DNA of 64,000 nt from Erythroxylum novogranatense (taxonomy: Eukaryota; Streptophyta; Magnoliopsida; Malpighiales; Erythroxylaceae), in NCBI GenBank assembly GCA_029891385.1, contig CM057224.1:29529005-29593004 (forward strand), read 5' to 3'. The notes under the pieces are model-generated. The model did no database searches, was not told the origin of the DNA, and saw only the letters and a list, made by a program, of their open reading frames with translations. Of the stretch, positions 48,674 through 59,608 are shown piece by piece; the first letter of the stretch is position 1, and every line of letters starts with the position of its first letter. The position numbers and the translations under genes are program-made.

Positions 48674-50690
48674 TTGAACTGTAATAGCCAAAGCTCGTTT
48701 TCAAGAGGATTTTATCACTTATTTTAGTATTTTCTTTTTTCTATTTAAAAAAAAAAATCCAAAAATACTTTTTACATGCGTTTTAGTGTAGTTAATGTTT
48801 TCAAACAAATCCCCCTTTTCCTTACTGATTTCACTTGCATTTTATGACATATAGGGTAGCTTCGGTTCATTTCCTTAGGTTCCGATTAAGTGAGACGACC
48901 TGAGGTTGCATCCTATACTGCAGTCTTGGAATTTATTATTTTTGACCGGTTTCCAAGGATCGATCGTAAGGTTAAATCGACAGAGCCGCGATCAATCACA
49001 CTTTAAGGCCCATAAGTCATAAGCGGCCTCTAGCAAGACATTATGACTACCCAAATAAAATGAGGATCGATAATCCGATTTAACTTGTAACCATGGTTAC
49101 AAACTCAATCCCTTTGTAACACGATATCAAGATTATTCACAAGGCATGGTACATGTAAACCTTTGATTAATCATAGTTTCTTGATCCCCAAGTTGACTGA
49201 TTATAACAAATGACATTGATAACTTCTCATCAATTCATTTGAGCACGACTATGCATTTCGTTAATCATACTTGTCAAGAGGCCCAAATGATATCTCTCTC
49301 ATTTAAGAGAGATGCAAATCTCATCTACGTCATTCACATCCCTCCGCATGATTTATTTAATGTCCAATATAAGAATATTTGTTATCTGGTTAAAGATAAC
49401 TTAGTCTAATATCAAAACACTAAATTCCTCATGTAAGGAACCATGATGACTTCAGGTCAGAGGACTAAAGTCAAACCATATTGAGAATCACTAATGACAT
49501 GAAACCATGTAGTGTTCTCTCTGTGGGTCGGTCCAATATATGTTCTATAACATATATCTATGTTTTTGATTTGATAACTCATATCCATGATAAGAAAAAT
49601 GTGATCATCAATCAGAACACATACTAGCCTTAATTCATTATTGTTCCACCAATAATGATTGACCAGGGACAGTTTAAAATAGTATTATAAAGCTTATGGT
49701 TTTACTATCAAGTCACATACTTGATGACATAAGCCTAATACTATTCATGGAATGTAAATCACTTTACATAAACGACATACATGCATATATAAAAGAATAC
49801 CTCATAATATCTTATTAATAAGTCATAATGTTAGTACAAAAGTCACATATGTCTATTGGCCTAGGGCACACTACTAACTGTTATCACTAATGATTCGACA
49901 CTAATTGGAAACATAATAATTACAAATTGTATCCCTAATGATCTGAAACCATTAGTTGCCACAAAAAATCTCAACATAACAATTATAGATTATATTGAAT
50001 ATTCTAGCAATGGGTTCACAATAAAACAATCCAATTAATGCATTAAGATCATCTTTACACAATACCCAAAGAATAAACATAAGATACCATAATCAATTCC
50101 TAAGAGAAAGAACAACAAACAATGAGAGAAATGCTTAACTGGGTTCTTCGGCATCGATATCACCTCAGAACTAGATTTAGAAAGCCTATCCCTCCATAGG
50201 TCTCTAAAAGATGAAAATTTTACCCCTCTATTGCCTCTCAAAACCTTATAATGATTCCTCAAACCTTTCATAATGTTTCTGCCATCAAAAGGATATTTTT
50301 AAACCAAAAAGTAGGGTTCTTAGGTGAGCTAGCAACATGTCATAGGCATGAACTGGTGTCTCATGCCTTTGACAGGTTTTTCATGGGTGTGGCAACACTC
50401 TCATGGCCATGACACCGTGAGATGTTTCTCAAGCCATAACTATTGTTATTCTTCGTTCCTTTTGACACTTTCTTTTCTTCTCTTGCTCTAATCCTTCTTC
50501 TTCTTACCATTGAAGACAAATGAGTGTGAATCTCAAGAAGATGACTAAATATTTTGTTTTCGACTCACTTTAACTCTTTCATTTCCAAATTGTATCTCAA
50601 TTCACATATAAATTAAAGTGTCTTAAGCATTTTAAAGCATTAATCACTAAGTATCATGGATTAAATCTATTAATAATTAAGCATATATCA

Positions 50691-51719
50691 AATTTTTTCC
50701 ACACTTACCTTTTGACTATTATCAGGAAAAACATTAAAATCAAATTTACAGAACCAAAACATTTACCCATTTCCTATATTTCTCAAGAATATATAGTCAT
50801 AAGCAAAGATGAATAACTTTCAAAAACCATAACAAGAACTCAACATTCAACACTTCTACTCATGATCAATGAACATTCATCACCTTTAGACACTGAGTAT
50901 TTATAGGTAGACTTGGACAAAACTAAGATATATCCATGGTTTCTCTAAAAAACCATTCATGATTATGATATTTCACAACTTTGCAAATCATTTCATTTCT
51001 CCACAACTAGGGTTCACTTGTATAATAATGAATTAAAGGACTTTTCAAGGTTATAATATGGGCAAGAGTAAGTTGAGATGTATTTGGGTAATGTAGTGTA
51101 AAAGCTATCAAATCTAGTGAAGCAAAAGTAACACTTAATGCAACATCAAGCACAAAAACTAACATTCATTAAAAATTGGGTACCATCAATTATGATGAAT
51201 AAAAAAATCATGTTCAGTGCTCAAATTTGGCTAACGTAGCTTGTAAGAACAATGAATGACTAATCATTTTCATATTAATACATGTGAAAAATTTTATCTT
51301 GAATAGAAAATCAAAGCAAAGTCAACATGTACATGTCATGAAGGTTTCACATAAACAAAAGACAATAAGACTGATATGGATCTGTTACTCTATTCAGGCT
51401 CAAAATCTTGCTAGCTTGTGTCTACCACTAGTCACTACTTCTTCTAAAGATAATGCAGATTGATCACTGACAAAAGCAAAAGTACATGTCAAAGTTTTCA
51501 TGGATTCTTCTAGTCAATTCACACTCTAATCATGACTATATAATCCTAAAAGCAATAGAAAAAAGAAAAATGTTTGTTTGCTTGTTTTACTCTCTCTCTC
51601 ATTTTTTGAAAAAATAAAAACAAATAAGAACAAAAAAATTAAAAACACACATGCATATAAGAAAGAAATGTGAAAATGTAAAGGAAAAGAAATTAAATTT
51701 CCATGGGTTGCCTCATAAG
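50691..51719 (-). other. Polypurine tract and non-coding interior of element D
   Basis: The minus-strand polypurine tract is AAGTGTGGAAAAAATT at 50691-50706. The remaining 1 kb is AT-rich with no gene. Near 51700 the + strand reads CCATGGGTTGCCTCATAAG, similar to the GGGTTGCCTC word often found in the 3' non-coding part of Tat/Athila elements. It is cut at 51719 by a copia insertion. Confidence 0.5.
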
Positions 51720-53800
51720 TGTTGGATCGGAAAAAGAAAACATGTCATATTTGGAGAATCGATAGATTTCAAAACTTTTTAAAAATCTTATTTGCACCGG
51801 AAGCAATATATCCAAATCATCATGCCATTCTTACATGATATGGTATAAGGATAATAATAGACATAAACAAGATGAAGAGTATTACCGACTCCTTTGCTAC
51901 AACTTTAATTCCTTGCTGTGCTATCCTCTCCTTCTTTTTGTATCCAAAGCCTTTGCTCTATCAATCTATCTTCTCCTTGTTGTTGTATCCTCAACTAATT
52001 TGATTTACCTCTTGTTCTCCTAGGACAAATTAGTTAACAAAATCCTTTGGTGGGAAAGGAGAAGAAACACTTTGGAGGAGTATTTTTTTAGAAAAAAGAA
52101 GGAAACAATGAGACACTTCTCATACTACGTTTCGACCATGCATAGGTGAGAGGAGAGAGTTGGTCAAAACAATGCAAGAACCCTTTTCTTACACTCCTAA
52201 TTTTGGTTATGCATGATAAGAGAGAAGAGGGGAGGCATCCAATGCATCAGACCTTTCTTTAATCAAACATAAAGAAGCCATTAAATGAGACTCTTCTCAT
52301 TTGTTTTAAGATGGCTATATGAAAAGTCCACTCACATAATATTATCATGTTAATTTTGGTTTTTGATGATGTAAGAAGGAAGATGGCCCATCCAATGTAC
52401 ATCTTTCTTCTTTAATCCAATCAATGCTAACAGGTTATATGCTAACATTAAAAGATAACCATTAAACCATTTAATGGTAAGTTCATAACTCCATTTAATG
52501 ATGATAAACCATAATAAAGATCATCTTTATTTAGCATTTTAATGGCAAATGTGCAGCTGCACATTCAACCCTAATAACCGAAATTGCTCCTTCATTTCTT
52601 TTAAAAAAATTGTTTTAAGATAATTAATCTAATCAATTATAGTAAACCAAAGTCTAGCCCATTTCTAAATGAACATTTGGGCTTTTAATTAACCATTAAT
52701 TAGTGTAAGCCCAACATTCAATTATGGGCTTCTAAAACCTCCATTTGTATTTCTTACTTAGCTTGATAACCTTCCTTGAAGCCAAGTGGGAAATTTTCTT
52801 GGACTTTGATAATTCAAGCTCAAATAAGCCTAGAATTAATTTAATCTCATTAGAATTAATTCTAGCTTATTAACTAAATGTCATTCCACTAAAGACAATT
52901 AGTTAAAATCTTGAATTATTAAATATTATGAGAATACATTGCAAAACCTATTTAGAACCTTATTATAGCCATCCGCACAATAAAGAAATTACCATTTTGC
53001 CCTTATGTTGGTTTTTCCTTCTAGATCTCCTGTTTTACTTTATATGGTGATTAAAACACAAGATCTCATCTTGGTGTTAAGACTTGATGGGTAGCTAGTT
53101 CATCAAACTACTGCTTCCAGTTTAATAACCAAATCTCCTTAAAACATCTAGAAGTGATGATAGCACTATAAACTCTTTATTTGAGTGAATGTTCTCTGAC
53201 GCATGTTTCAATTGATAATTCCAACATGCAGACACTGGATTAATACTCTGTAAAAATCTATTCCGATTATATCAAGAATTATAATGAAATAGATACGAGT
53301 TCACCACTCATCAAGATTGTGGTCCATAATAAGCGAATGCTTAAGTTGTATGTTTTAAGATTAAAGTAACGACCCACTTTATTCTTGAAAACATACTTAA
53401 TTCCATATTCATTTAATAGTGTCATTATCGATAGTTAGCTACTATCATGATATGAAACTCATCATTTCCTTTAAGTAAACTCCTTTAATTATATGGAGAT
53501 AAATCGCAACACTATAGTCTAAACCATAATCAAGTGACCAACTTGATTATTCAACTGTGAATCCATTAATTTAGATTCTTATAATATAAATGTTTCCCAT
53601 ACATCTTTATGTATATGTATTTTACTCATAAAAGAATCTTGGTACCTATTGACTAGATATATAATGCTCACACAAATAAAACCAAACTCTTTTGTTTTAT
53701 TAATAATAAATATTTTCATTACAAAACTGTAACTGAAGAAGATATAGTTACATGTAAATACACTTGTTTTTCAGGGCACTATATTTACATAACTCCAACA
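51720..53800 (-). repeat. 3' LTR of second copia element
   Basis: It starts TGTTGGATCGG and ends ACTCCAACA on the + strand, 2081 bp, with inverted TGTTGG/CCAACA ends. The polypurine tract on the minus strand (GGGCAAGCGGGAGAT) is adjacent at 53801-53815. A 62-residue open frame at 51835 has no support as a gene. Confidence 0.85.
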
Positions 53801-53815
53801 ATCTCCCGCTTGCCC

Positions 53816-54320
53816 TAAAACAAGTTTGACATATCCCTTATTCCCATCCCTTCTAGGTGACCCTCATAGCTCTTTTGAGCCAATGTCTTTATGAACGGAG
53901 TAACAAGGTTTTGCTCTGTGAAAATCTTTACCACATCCACCTCTCCTCGTTTTATTATCTCCCTTACGAGATGATACTTTCACTCAATATGTTTGGCATC
54001 TTTGTGGTTTCGAGGCTTTTTAGAATTAGCCACTGCCTCACTATTATCACAATAAAGTGTAATGGCTTTTTCTACCTCTGAAACTACCTCCAAATTATTT
54101 AGGAACTTCTAGAGCCAGACTACTTCCTTTACTACTTCACAAGCAGCAACATACTCAGCCTCCATAGTCAAATCAGCAATACAAGATTGCTTAACACTCC
54201 TTCAGACTATGGCTCCACCTCTTAAAGTAAATATGGAACCAGAAGTTGATTTCCTTGAATCAACATCTGATTGGAAATGTATATCTTGTTAGAATAAGGT
54301 TACTTGCAGAGTTAAGCAGG
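53816..54320 (-). pseudogene. Second copia element, RNase H relic
   Basis: On the minus strand, text such as a DSTMEAEYVAACEVVKEAVW stretch near 54175-54115, YCDNSEAVANSK near 54055-54020, a KYHLVREII stretch near 53980-53950 and TEQNLVTPF near 53920-53895 marks the copia RNase H. Stops and frame breaks are present. It directly follows the RT relic. Confidence 0.82.
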
Positions 54321-55424
54321 CATTAAGTTCTTTGTCCTACGAAGATATTTAAGTATACACTTAACCACAGTCCAATGTTCCATTCTTGGATTAGACTGAA
54401 ATTTGTTTACCAATCCCATTGCGTAATAGATATCCGGTTTAATGCAAAGCATTGCATGCATCAAACTTCCAACTGTCGAAGCATATGAAATATTACACAT
54501 GCATTCAAACTCCTCTTGGGTCTTAGGTGCTTGTTCCTTTGAAAGTTTGATTCCATGTCTAGTAGGTATGAGACTCCTCTTGGAATCTTGCATGGCGAAC
54601 TTATTGAACATATTCTCAATATAGGTTAAATGAGACAAGGCTATCTGTTTGTTGTTACGATCCCTTATAAGTTTGATCCCTAAAACATAGTTAGCCTCTA
54701 CCAAATCCTTCATTGAAAACTGTTCATTCAACCATCCTTTAACTATAGATAACATTCCCACATCATTCCTTGTCATCAATATACATGATTAGGAAAGTAA
54801 CCTTGCCTTCTTGTATTCTTTTATAAACACAAGGCTCATTTAGGTTTTGTATGAACCCATAGGTTTTGATAGACTTGTCAAACCTAATGTTCCAAGACCT
54901 AGATGCTTGTTTAAGTCCATAAATGGACCTTTGCAACTTGCAAACCTTATGCTCATTTCCTAGCTCAATGAATCCTTCTGGTTGGGCCATATAAATGGTC
55001 TCCTCAAGATCTCCATTAAGAAATGTAGTCTTGAAATTCATTTGTCATATTTTGTAATCGAAATAGGCTGCTATGGCCAAAAGAATCCTAATGGACTTAA
55101 GCATAGCAATCGGAGAAAAAATCTCCTCATAGTATATACCCTCTTTTTGAGTATAGCCTTTAGCTACCAATCTAGATTTAAGGTCTCTACCTTTCCATCC
55201 GATCCTCTTTTCCTTTTATATATTCATTTACACCCTATGACTTTTATACTTGGTGGTAGATCTATAAGGATCTAAACTTCATTAGTGTACATGAAATCTA
55301 TTTTTGATTTCATCACCTTGAGCCATTTTTCTACATCAACATCATTAATAGCCTGTGTATATGTAATGAGATCCATTTCCTCTTAGTCCGAGATGGCAAT
55401 TAAGCCTTCTCATAAACCTAGATA
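54312..55424 (-). pseudogene. Second copia element, reverse transcriptase relic
   Basis: CKLQRSIYGLKQASRSWN is near 54950-54890. LIMYIDDKE near 54790-54765 marks the YIDD active site, and the frame is broken right after it. A 155-residue frame at 54779-54312 carries MKDLVEANYVLGIKLIRDR, YASTVGSLMHAMLCIKPDI and LKYLRRTKNL. Between 55041 and 55424 the N-terminal RT text (KWLK.MKS, then a GCK..YKRK stretch and LDWQLKA) is readable but shifted. The LARD cuts the domain at 55425. Confidence 0.88.
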
Positions 55425-56999
55425 TGTAACATCCCACCCCCTCCTGGAAGGGTAAAATAGTAAAATTGGCATAGGATGGGATTGATAAGGAATAATCATT
55501 ACTGTTCATGCATAATAGGATTGATACACAGTATCAATTGTGTATACGGAATTACGGTAAATGCATTCATGACATTCCCGGTAATTGGGCCTAACGGTAT
55601 TTTATTGTGATTAACGGGGTTATGGGATTTGAAAAATTATTCTGAGTGCGCCATTGAGCGTTTTACATTTTAAGGGATTTTCAGGAATTTTTCTGGAATT
55701 TTTCGGAGAAAATTCCCGGACTGGCAAAATCGCTGGTAACTGGCCTAAACATGTTTTGGGGTAGAAAAGGTGATTTTCGTGATTGAAAAATTATTTGGAG
55801 TGCACTGTTACCTGTTTTATAATTTTAGGGAATTTCATTAATTCTCAGAAAAATAATTCGGGGAAATTCTCGGACCGGATAAATCGCCAATTGGCGAATC
55901 GGTCGATTTTCGGTAGCAAAAATCACTACCCAATGGCACTGTAATATTGAGTATTTTATTTTGGGACGGAAAGTAGGGCCATTGGAGTGAAATGGAGTAA
56001 AATTTTGATCTGGATTAATAAATTGATATTTTGACTTTTCTTAAAATTATTGACCAATGGTATGTTGCCATTTAAAAGCAACATTTAATGCTTCCTCTTG
56101 AATGTTCTCGGATGTGTATGTGTTTAAGGCAAAAGAAGATGAATTGTTTAAGCCTTTGGTTTTAAACTCATCCGAAACACACTCTTCATTTCAACCATTG
56201 AAAATTTTGCCTTTCTCTCAACTTTCTCCATAGCTTTAAGCTAAGTTCTTTGATCTCATCAAAGCTAGAAGATGAGTTTGGTACATGCTTGGGAAGGGAA
56301 GAAGGTTAGTACTTTGGTGTAAAAGTGAGAAAGTGATTGTTGAAGGTTTGAAGGAGGTTTTGATTTGGTAAGTTTTCATTAAGTTTTGATCTTTAAATGG
56401 TGTATTTACATGGAATTAAATGTCATGATAGTATGGGGTAGTTAATAAAAGGATTTAAAGCATGTATTAGGTTCATGTAGACATTAAAGTGATGATTATT
56501 GTGATTTGAAGAAAGGGGTATGAGGCTAGGTGAAGATGCATTAAAATTTATGATATGGTTGGATTTTGAATTGAATGGGGATAATTATTTGAGTCTTTGA
56601 ATTGAGGAATTTAAGGCTGCCAATTTTTCAGTATTAACCCTAACATATGTATGATTGTAGTGATATTTAATTTGTATTTATTTTGATGTCTAGTGATGTG
56701 AAAAAGGCATTGGAAGTGGTTGAACTAAGGTTAACCTTAGATCTGGAAAATTGGAATTATAATTGATGTTACTGTTTTATTCATAACTTATTGTGTAGAA
56801 ATGAAAATGAGGTAAGGTTAGTGGCCACTGAAACTTTGGGATGTTGGCTTCAATTTAGTGTGAAATAGGTGTGGTTGAATTTCAATGATAGAAGGATGAA
56901 ATTTTGCATGGAAAGTTACTGTTCCATTGCCTGTGAACAGTAACCGCAACCATGACATCGGAGTTTTGTTGATTTTTATGAATTAATTGAGATGGAATT

Positions 57000-57830
57000 A
57001 GGGAGAATGGTCTTCATGGAAGTTGTAGCATATTTGCTTATCTTTACATTGCTACCGATCTTGCTATTTTTAGAATTGTGTATTGGGAGATATGAATTGA
57101 TTACTAATGACTGGTTTTGAGCAGTTTGGATGAAACCTAGCTTAAGTGTGATTTTGTGAGTTTACTGATTAGAGGCAATTTTAACATTTTATGTGGACTG
57201 AATTGGTGTGAGTGAGCTTCTGAAAAGTTGTAGAGGAAAAGATTACCTTGAAAATGACATATGGTGTGTAATTTTTAGAAGTCAGAATTGGGAGTTATGA
57301 TTTTTCAAAAACTGACCCTACATTAGGTTATGAGTGGCTGATCATAACAGAAACTTCCATAACAGTTTTCAAATTGTTAGAGATTGAATTGGATGTTGAG
57401 TGCTTCATGAAAATTGAAGTTTGAGATGTTATCTTTTCAGGGATATAAAGTTCTGAATTTATTGACTTGTATACTGGAAGTTATACTTCTTGTAAGGTTA
57501 CTGCCCATATTGAAGGATTTCAGGGACAGTGACATTGAATGAATTAATTGACTGGTTTAGAAATAGAATTTGATTTTGGGTTGTTCATGAAAGTTGTAGA
57601 GGACATTGTGAACTTATTAAGCATATTTTTGTGGTAATTTATTACTAAGGAATCAGTGAGTTATGAAATTGTAAATGTACTGCCCTGTGTTGAGGGAAAT
57701 TGTGAAGGCAGAAGGTTTGATGGCTTATTTGACACCCTTAGGGTTGGAATTGATTTTTATGGTCTTCTAGAGAATTGTAGAGCTTTTCATAAGCTTTCCA
57801 ATGAGGTATAGTGGGTATTTTTCTGAATTG
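57000..57830 (+). repeat. Degenerate 190-bp modules in LARD LTR
   Basis: Five modules start near 57010, 57225, 57405, 57585 and 57760. Most read close to TCATGAAAGTTGTAGA, followed some 70-90 bp later by a GGGAGTTATGATTTT-like ending. Related modules occur in N1 near 13230 and in N2 near 31620, 31815, 31995, 35770 and 35965. Confidence 0.7.
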
Positions 57831-57885
57831 TGTGCTAAAAGTTAGAGTGGATGGAAATTAAGTTTTAAATCTGGAAAAAATAGGC

Positions 57886-58035
57886 AAGCGAAGGAGTGGG
57901 AACTTCGCCATCTCATGAGGCGATGTTTACTCCTCATGGCGAGATCCGAAGAGACAGGTCGCGAGGCGGCGCCTCGCCTCGCGACGGAGTGAGGCGATTT
58001 AAGCCTCGCGGCGTCTCGCCCATGAGGCGTTCCGT
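57886..58035 (+). repeat. GAGGCG-rich cassette in LARD LTR
   Basis: It is a GC-rich block with repeated GAGGCG, CGCCTCG and TCGCGA words that can pair with each other (inverted copies of GCGAGGC). It lies just before an AT dinucleotide tract (58037-58053) and the conserved CCGATTGACCTGATTCC stretch. Confidence 0.85.
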
Positions 58036-59148
58036 ATATATATATATATATATTTATTTTATTTTGATTATTATTTTGATATTAAATGGTACAATTGTTC
58101 TTTTGTCAATTTCTTTCCCGTCCGACGTCCGATTGACCTGATTCCAGAGGCATCGGATTCGTTGAATATTTAATTTCATATTATGAGAAAACGGGAATTT
58201 TTAGACGGAATTTGACGTAGCCCCTATTGATGGAACATGTAAACACTGTTTTATTTAATTTGGGACCTATAGAGGTCCGAATTGCGCACCGTCAGCGCCT
58301 ATGGATTTCTAATTTTTAATAGAATTTTATTATGGGAAAATATTGAGTTAGGACCGGGAATTCATGAACATGCATATCTCATCAACATGAGCACAAATTT
58401 CATATTTAGTGACTCGTACTTTTTCTGATTCATATAGAGGCCCAATTGGAGCGTCGATTGACCGACGTCACAGAGGCTTTCCGGCATTAGCTCGGAAGTA
58501 ATAGGTGAGTAACCTAGTTGGTTTCTCAAATTTCTGGTTGTTTACATGCTCAACGTGAATTACGTGCAAAGGTGAATTGTATGATTTCTGGCATGTATAA
58601 AAGTGGATGATTGTATTGTATGATTTTACTGTACTGAATGATACTGATATTGATAGACTGGGCTTTATAGCCACCATACTGAACACTGCTATACTGGGCT
58701 TTATAGCCATATCGTGGATTCACTGATACACTGGGCTTTATAGCCAAACACTGTACATTCTTTGCATCTTGTCTCGCATGCATAATTGCATAATCGGATA
58801 ATGGGCGTGCCCAAGTTGCTATTATTCTTGATAAGAGCTTGAGCTCTCATCTTGTCTTGACCGCCTCGAGCCCGAGGGAGAAATCTCGACGCGTCCCCAC
58901 CGAACACCGACCGAGCACTTGGGCACAATCTTGAATAATCGGAAAGAGTCACATATGCATTGCATTCGCATAAATATTTGTTTTGTGATAAATCTTGCTT
59001 CGTGATGGTATGTATTCTTGTGAATGGTTTCTTTATTCTTGGATATGGTTATTGGCCGCTTATTGGTAATTGATGATTCTTGTCTTTGTCTTTGTCGCCA
59101 TGGGCGTAATGCATGATTTGAGTGAACCATCGATGATGGTTTCTCACC

Positions 59149-59189
59149 GAGTTCATAAAACTCACCCAAAATTTGCATCTATTTTTCAG
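59149..59189 (+). promoter_or_regulatory. GAG...CTC hairpin with splice-acceptor-like tract in LARD LTR
   Basis: GAGTT-CATAA-AACTC is followed by ACCC, an A-rich stretch, and ATCTATTTTTCAG. This is a good match to a plant 3' splice site. It lies 400 bp from the LTR end. The element function is inferred. Confidence 0.5.
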
Positions 59190-59595
59190 GTCTGAAGAAT
59201 ACCGGTTGACACGGAGTATGTCTCATCGAGACGAGTAAAGGTTAGAGGTCGGGATCGGTTAGTATCGCATTAGTGTCTTAGTAAACCGTATTCCGCAATC
59301 ACTTGTATAACAAGGCATTGTATTTTCTTGAGCCCTTGTGGTATTAATGTTTCTTGCATTGGTGATTGTAATTATCTTGAATGAGTGTAATAATGGCTGG
59401 TTTATATTAAACACGGATTTTAATTACTTACTTGTGTTTGCCGTGTGAGCGTGGAGTTAATGGCTACAAAAGAAAAGAAAAAATGTATACTGAATTTTAA
59501 ATCGATGATGTAATGCGCCTCTCGTGGGACACGGACTCGGATATCACCAACGATATCTGGTTCGGGTCTTACGGGTGTGAGGTGTTACAATTAGG

Positions 59596-59608
59596 TGGTA
59601 TCAGAGCC
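59596..59608 (+). other. Primer binding site of LARD
   Basis: TGGTATCAGAGCC starts six bases after the LTR and is an exact complement of the initiator tRNA-Met 3' end. Confidence 0.92.

Larger units (their letters stand above)
47452..49000 (+). mobile_element. Unresolved insertion, probably a Ty3 solo LTR
   Basis: It interrupts the copia LTR after GACCCTGTAGACTCATTTGA and begins TGTTGGAAATGG. A TATA-like CATATAAAAA lies at 47951, and the right side holds AAGGATCGATCG and CCGCGATCAATCACA, which recall Tat/Athila LTR ends. The copia LTR seems to resume at TTTAAGGCCCATAAGTCATA. No target duplication is convincing, so the ends are approximate. Short open frames inside are not supported as genes. 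Confidence 0.4.
46692..49880 (-). mobile_element. Probable copia solo LTR, itself carrying an insertion
   Basis: It starts TGTTGGAACGTT. Its right edge is marked by CCTAGGGCACACTACTAAC, a typical end of plant copia LTRs, with the final CA altered to CT. About 1.6 kb remains without the guest at 47452-49000. The flanks ATTAT and GTTAT match in four of five bases, which is weak support for a target duplication. No PBS or coding is seen, hence solo LTR. The strand is inferred from resemblance to minus-oriented copia LTRs in the window. Confidence 0.6.
46271..50690 (-). repeat. LTR of second Tat/Athila-like element D, with guests
   Basis: It ends ATATATCA at 50690. On the minus strand it starts TGATATATGCTT after AAGTGTGGAAAAAATT. 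The 5' limit on the + strand is uncertain; TGTTATG at 46271 is the best candidate. Without the copia solo LTR (46692-49880) it is about 1.2 kb. A cassette with CATGCC/CATGGCC repeats lies at about 50310-50440. The AGGA hairpin seen in element C is not present here. Confidence 0.5.
51720..55424 (-). mobile_element. Ty1/copia element, 3' part, cut by a LARD
   Basis: The 3' LTR lies at 51720-53800, followed on the minus strand by RNase H and RT relics up to 55424, where the LARD begins. The rest of the copia element would continue beyond the LARD, outside the window. Left flank ATAAG (51715-51719) would be the target duplication, but its partner is not in the window. Confidence 0.88.
55425..59589 (+). 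repeat. 5' LTR of LARD
   Basis: It starts TGTAACATCCCACCCC and ends GAGGTGTTACA, 4165 bp. A pyrimidine-rich leader lies near 56170-56240 and a GGTAAGTTTT donor-like site near 56367. Five degenerate modules of about 190 bp lie at 57000-57830. Two open frames near 58470-58780 are repeats of a GGGCTTTATAGCC word (58659, 58698, 58732), not genes. Confidence 0.93.

Noticed and set aside
58468..58783. Minus-strand frames with repeated AIKPS words
   Set aside because: They come from three copies of GGGCTTTATAGCC in the LARD LTR, not from a gene.
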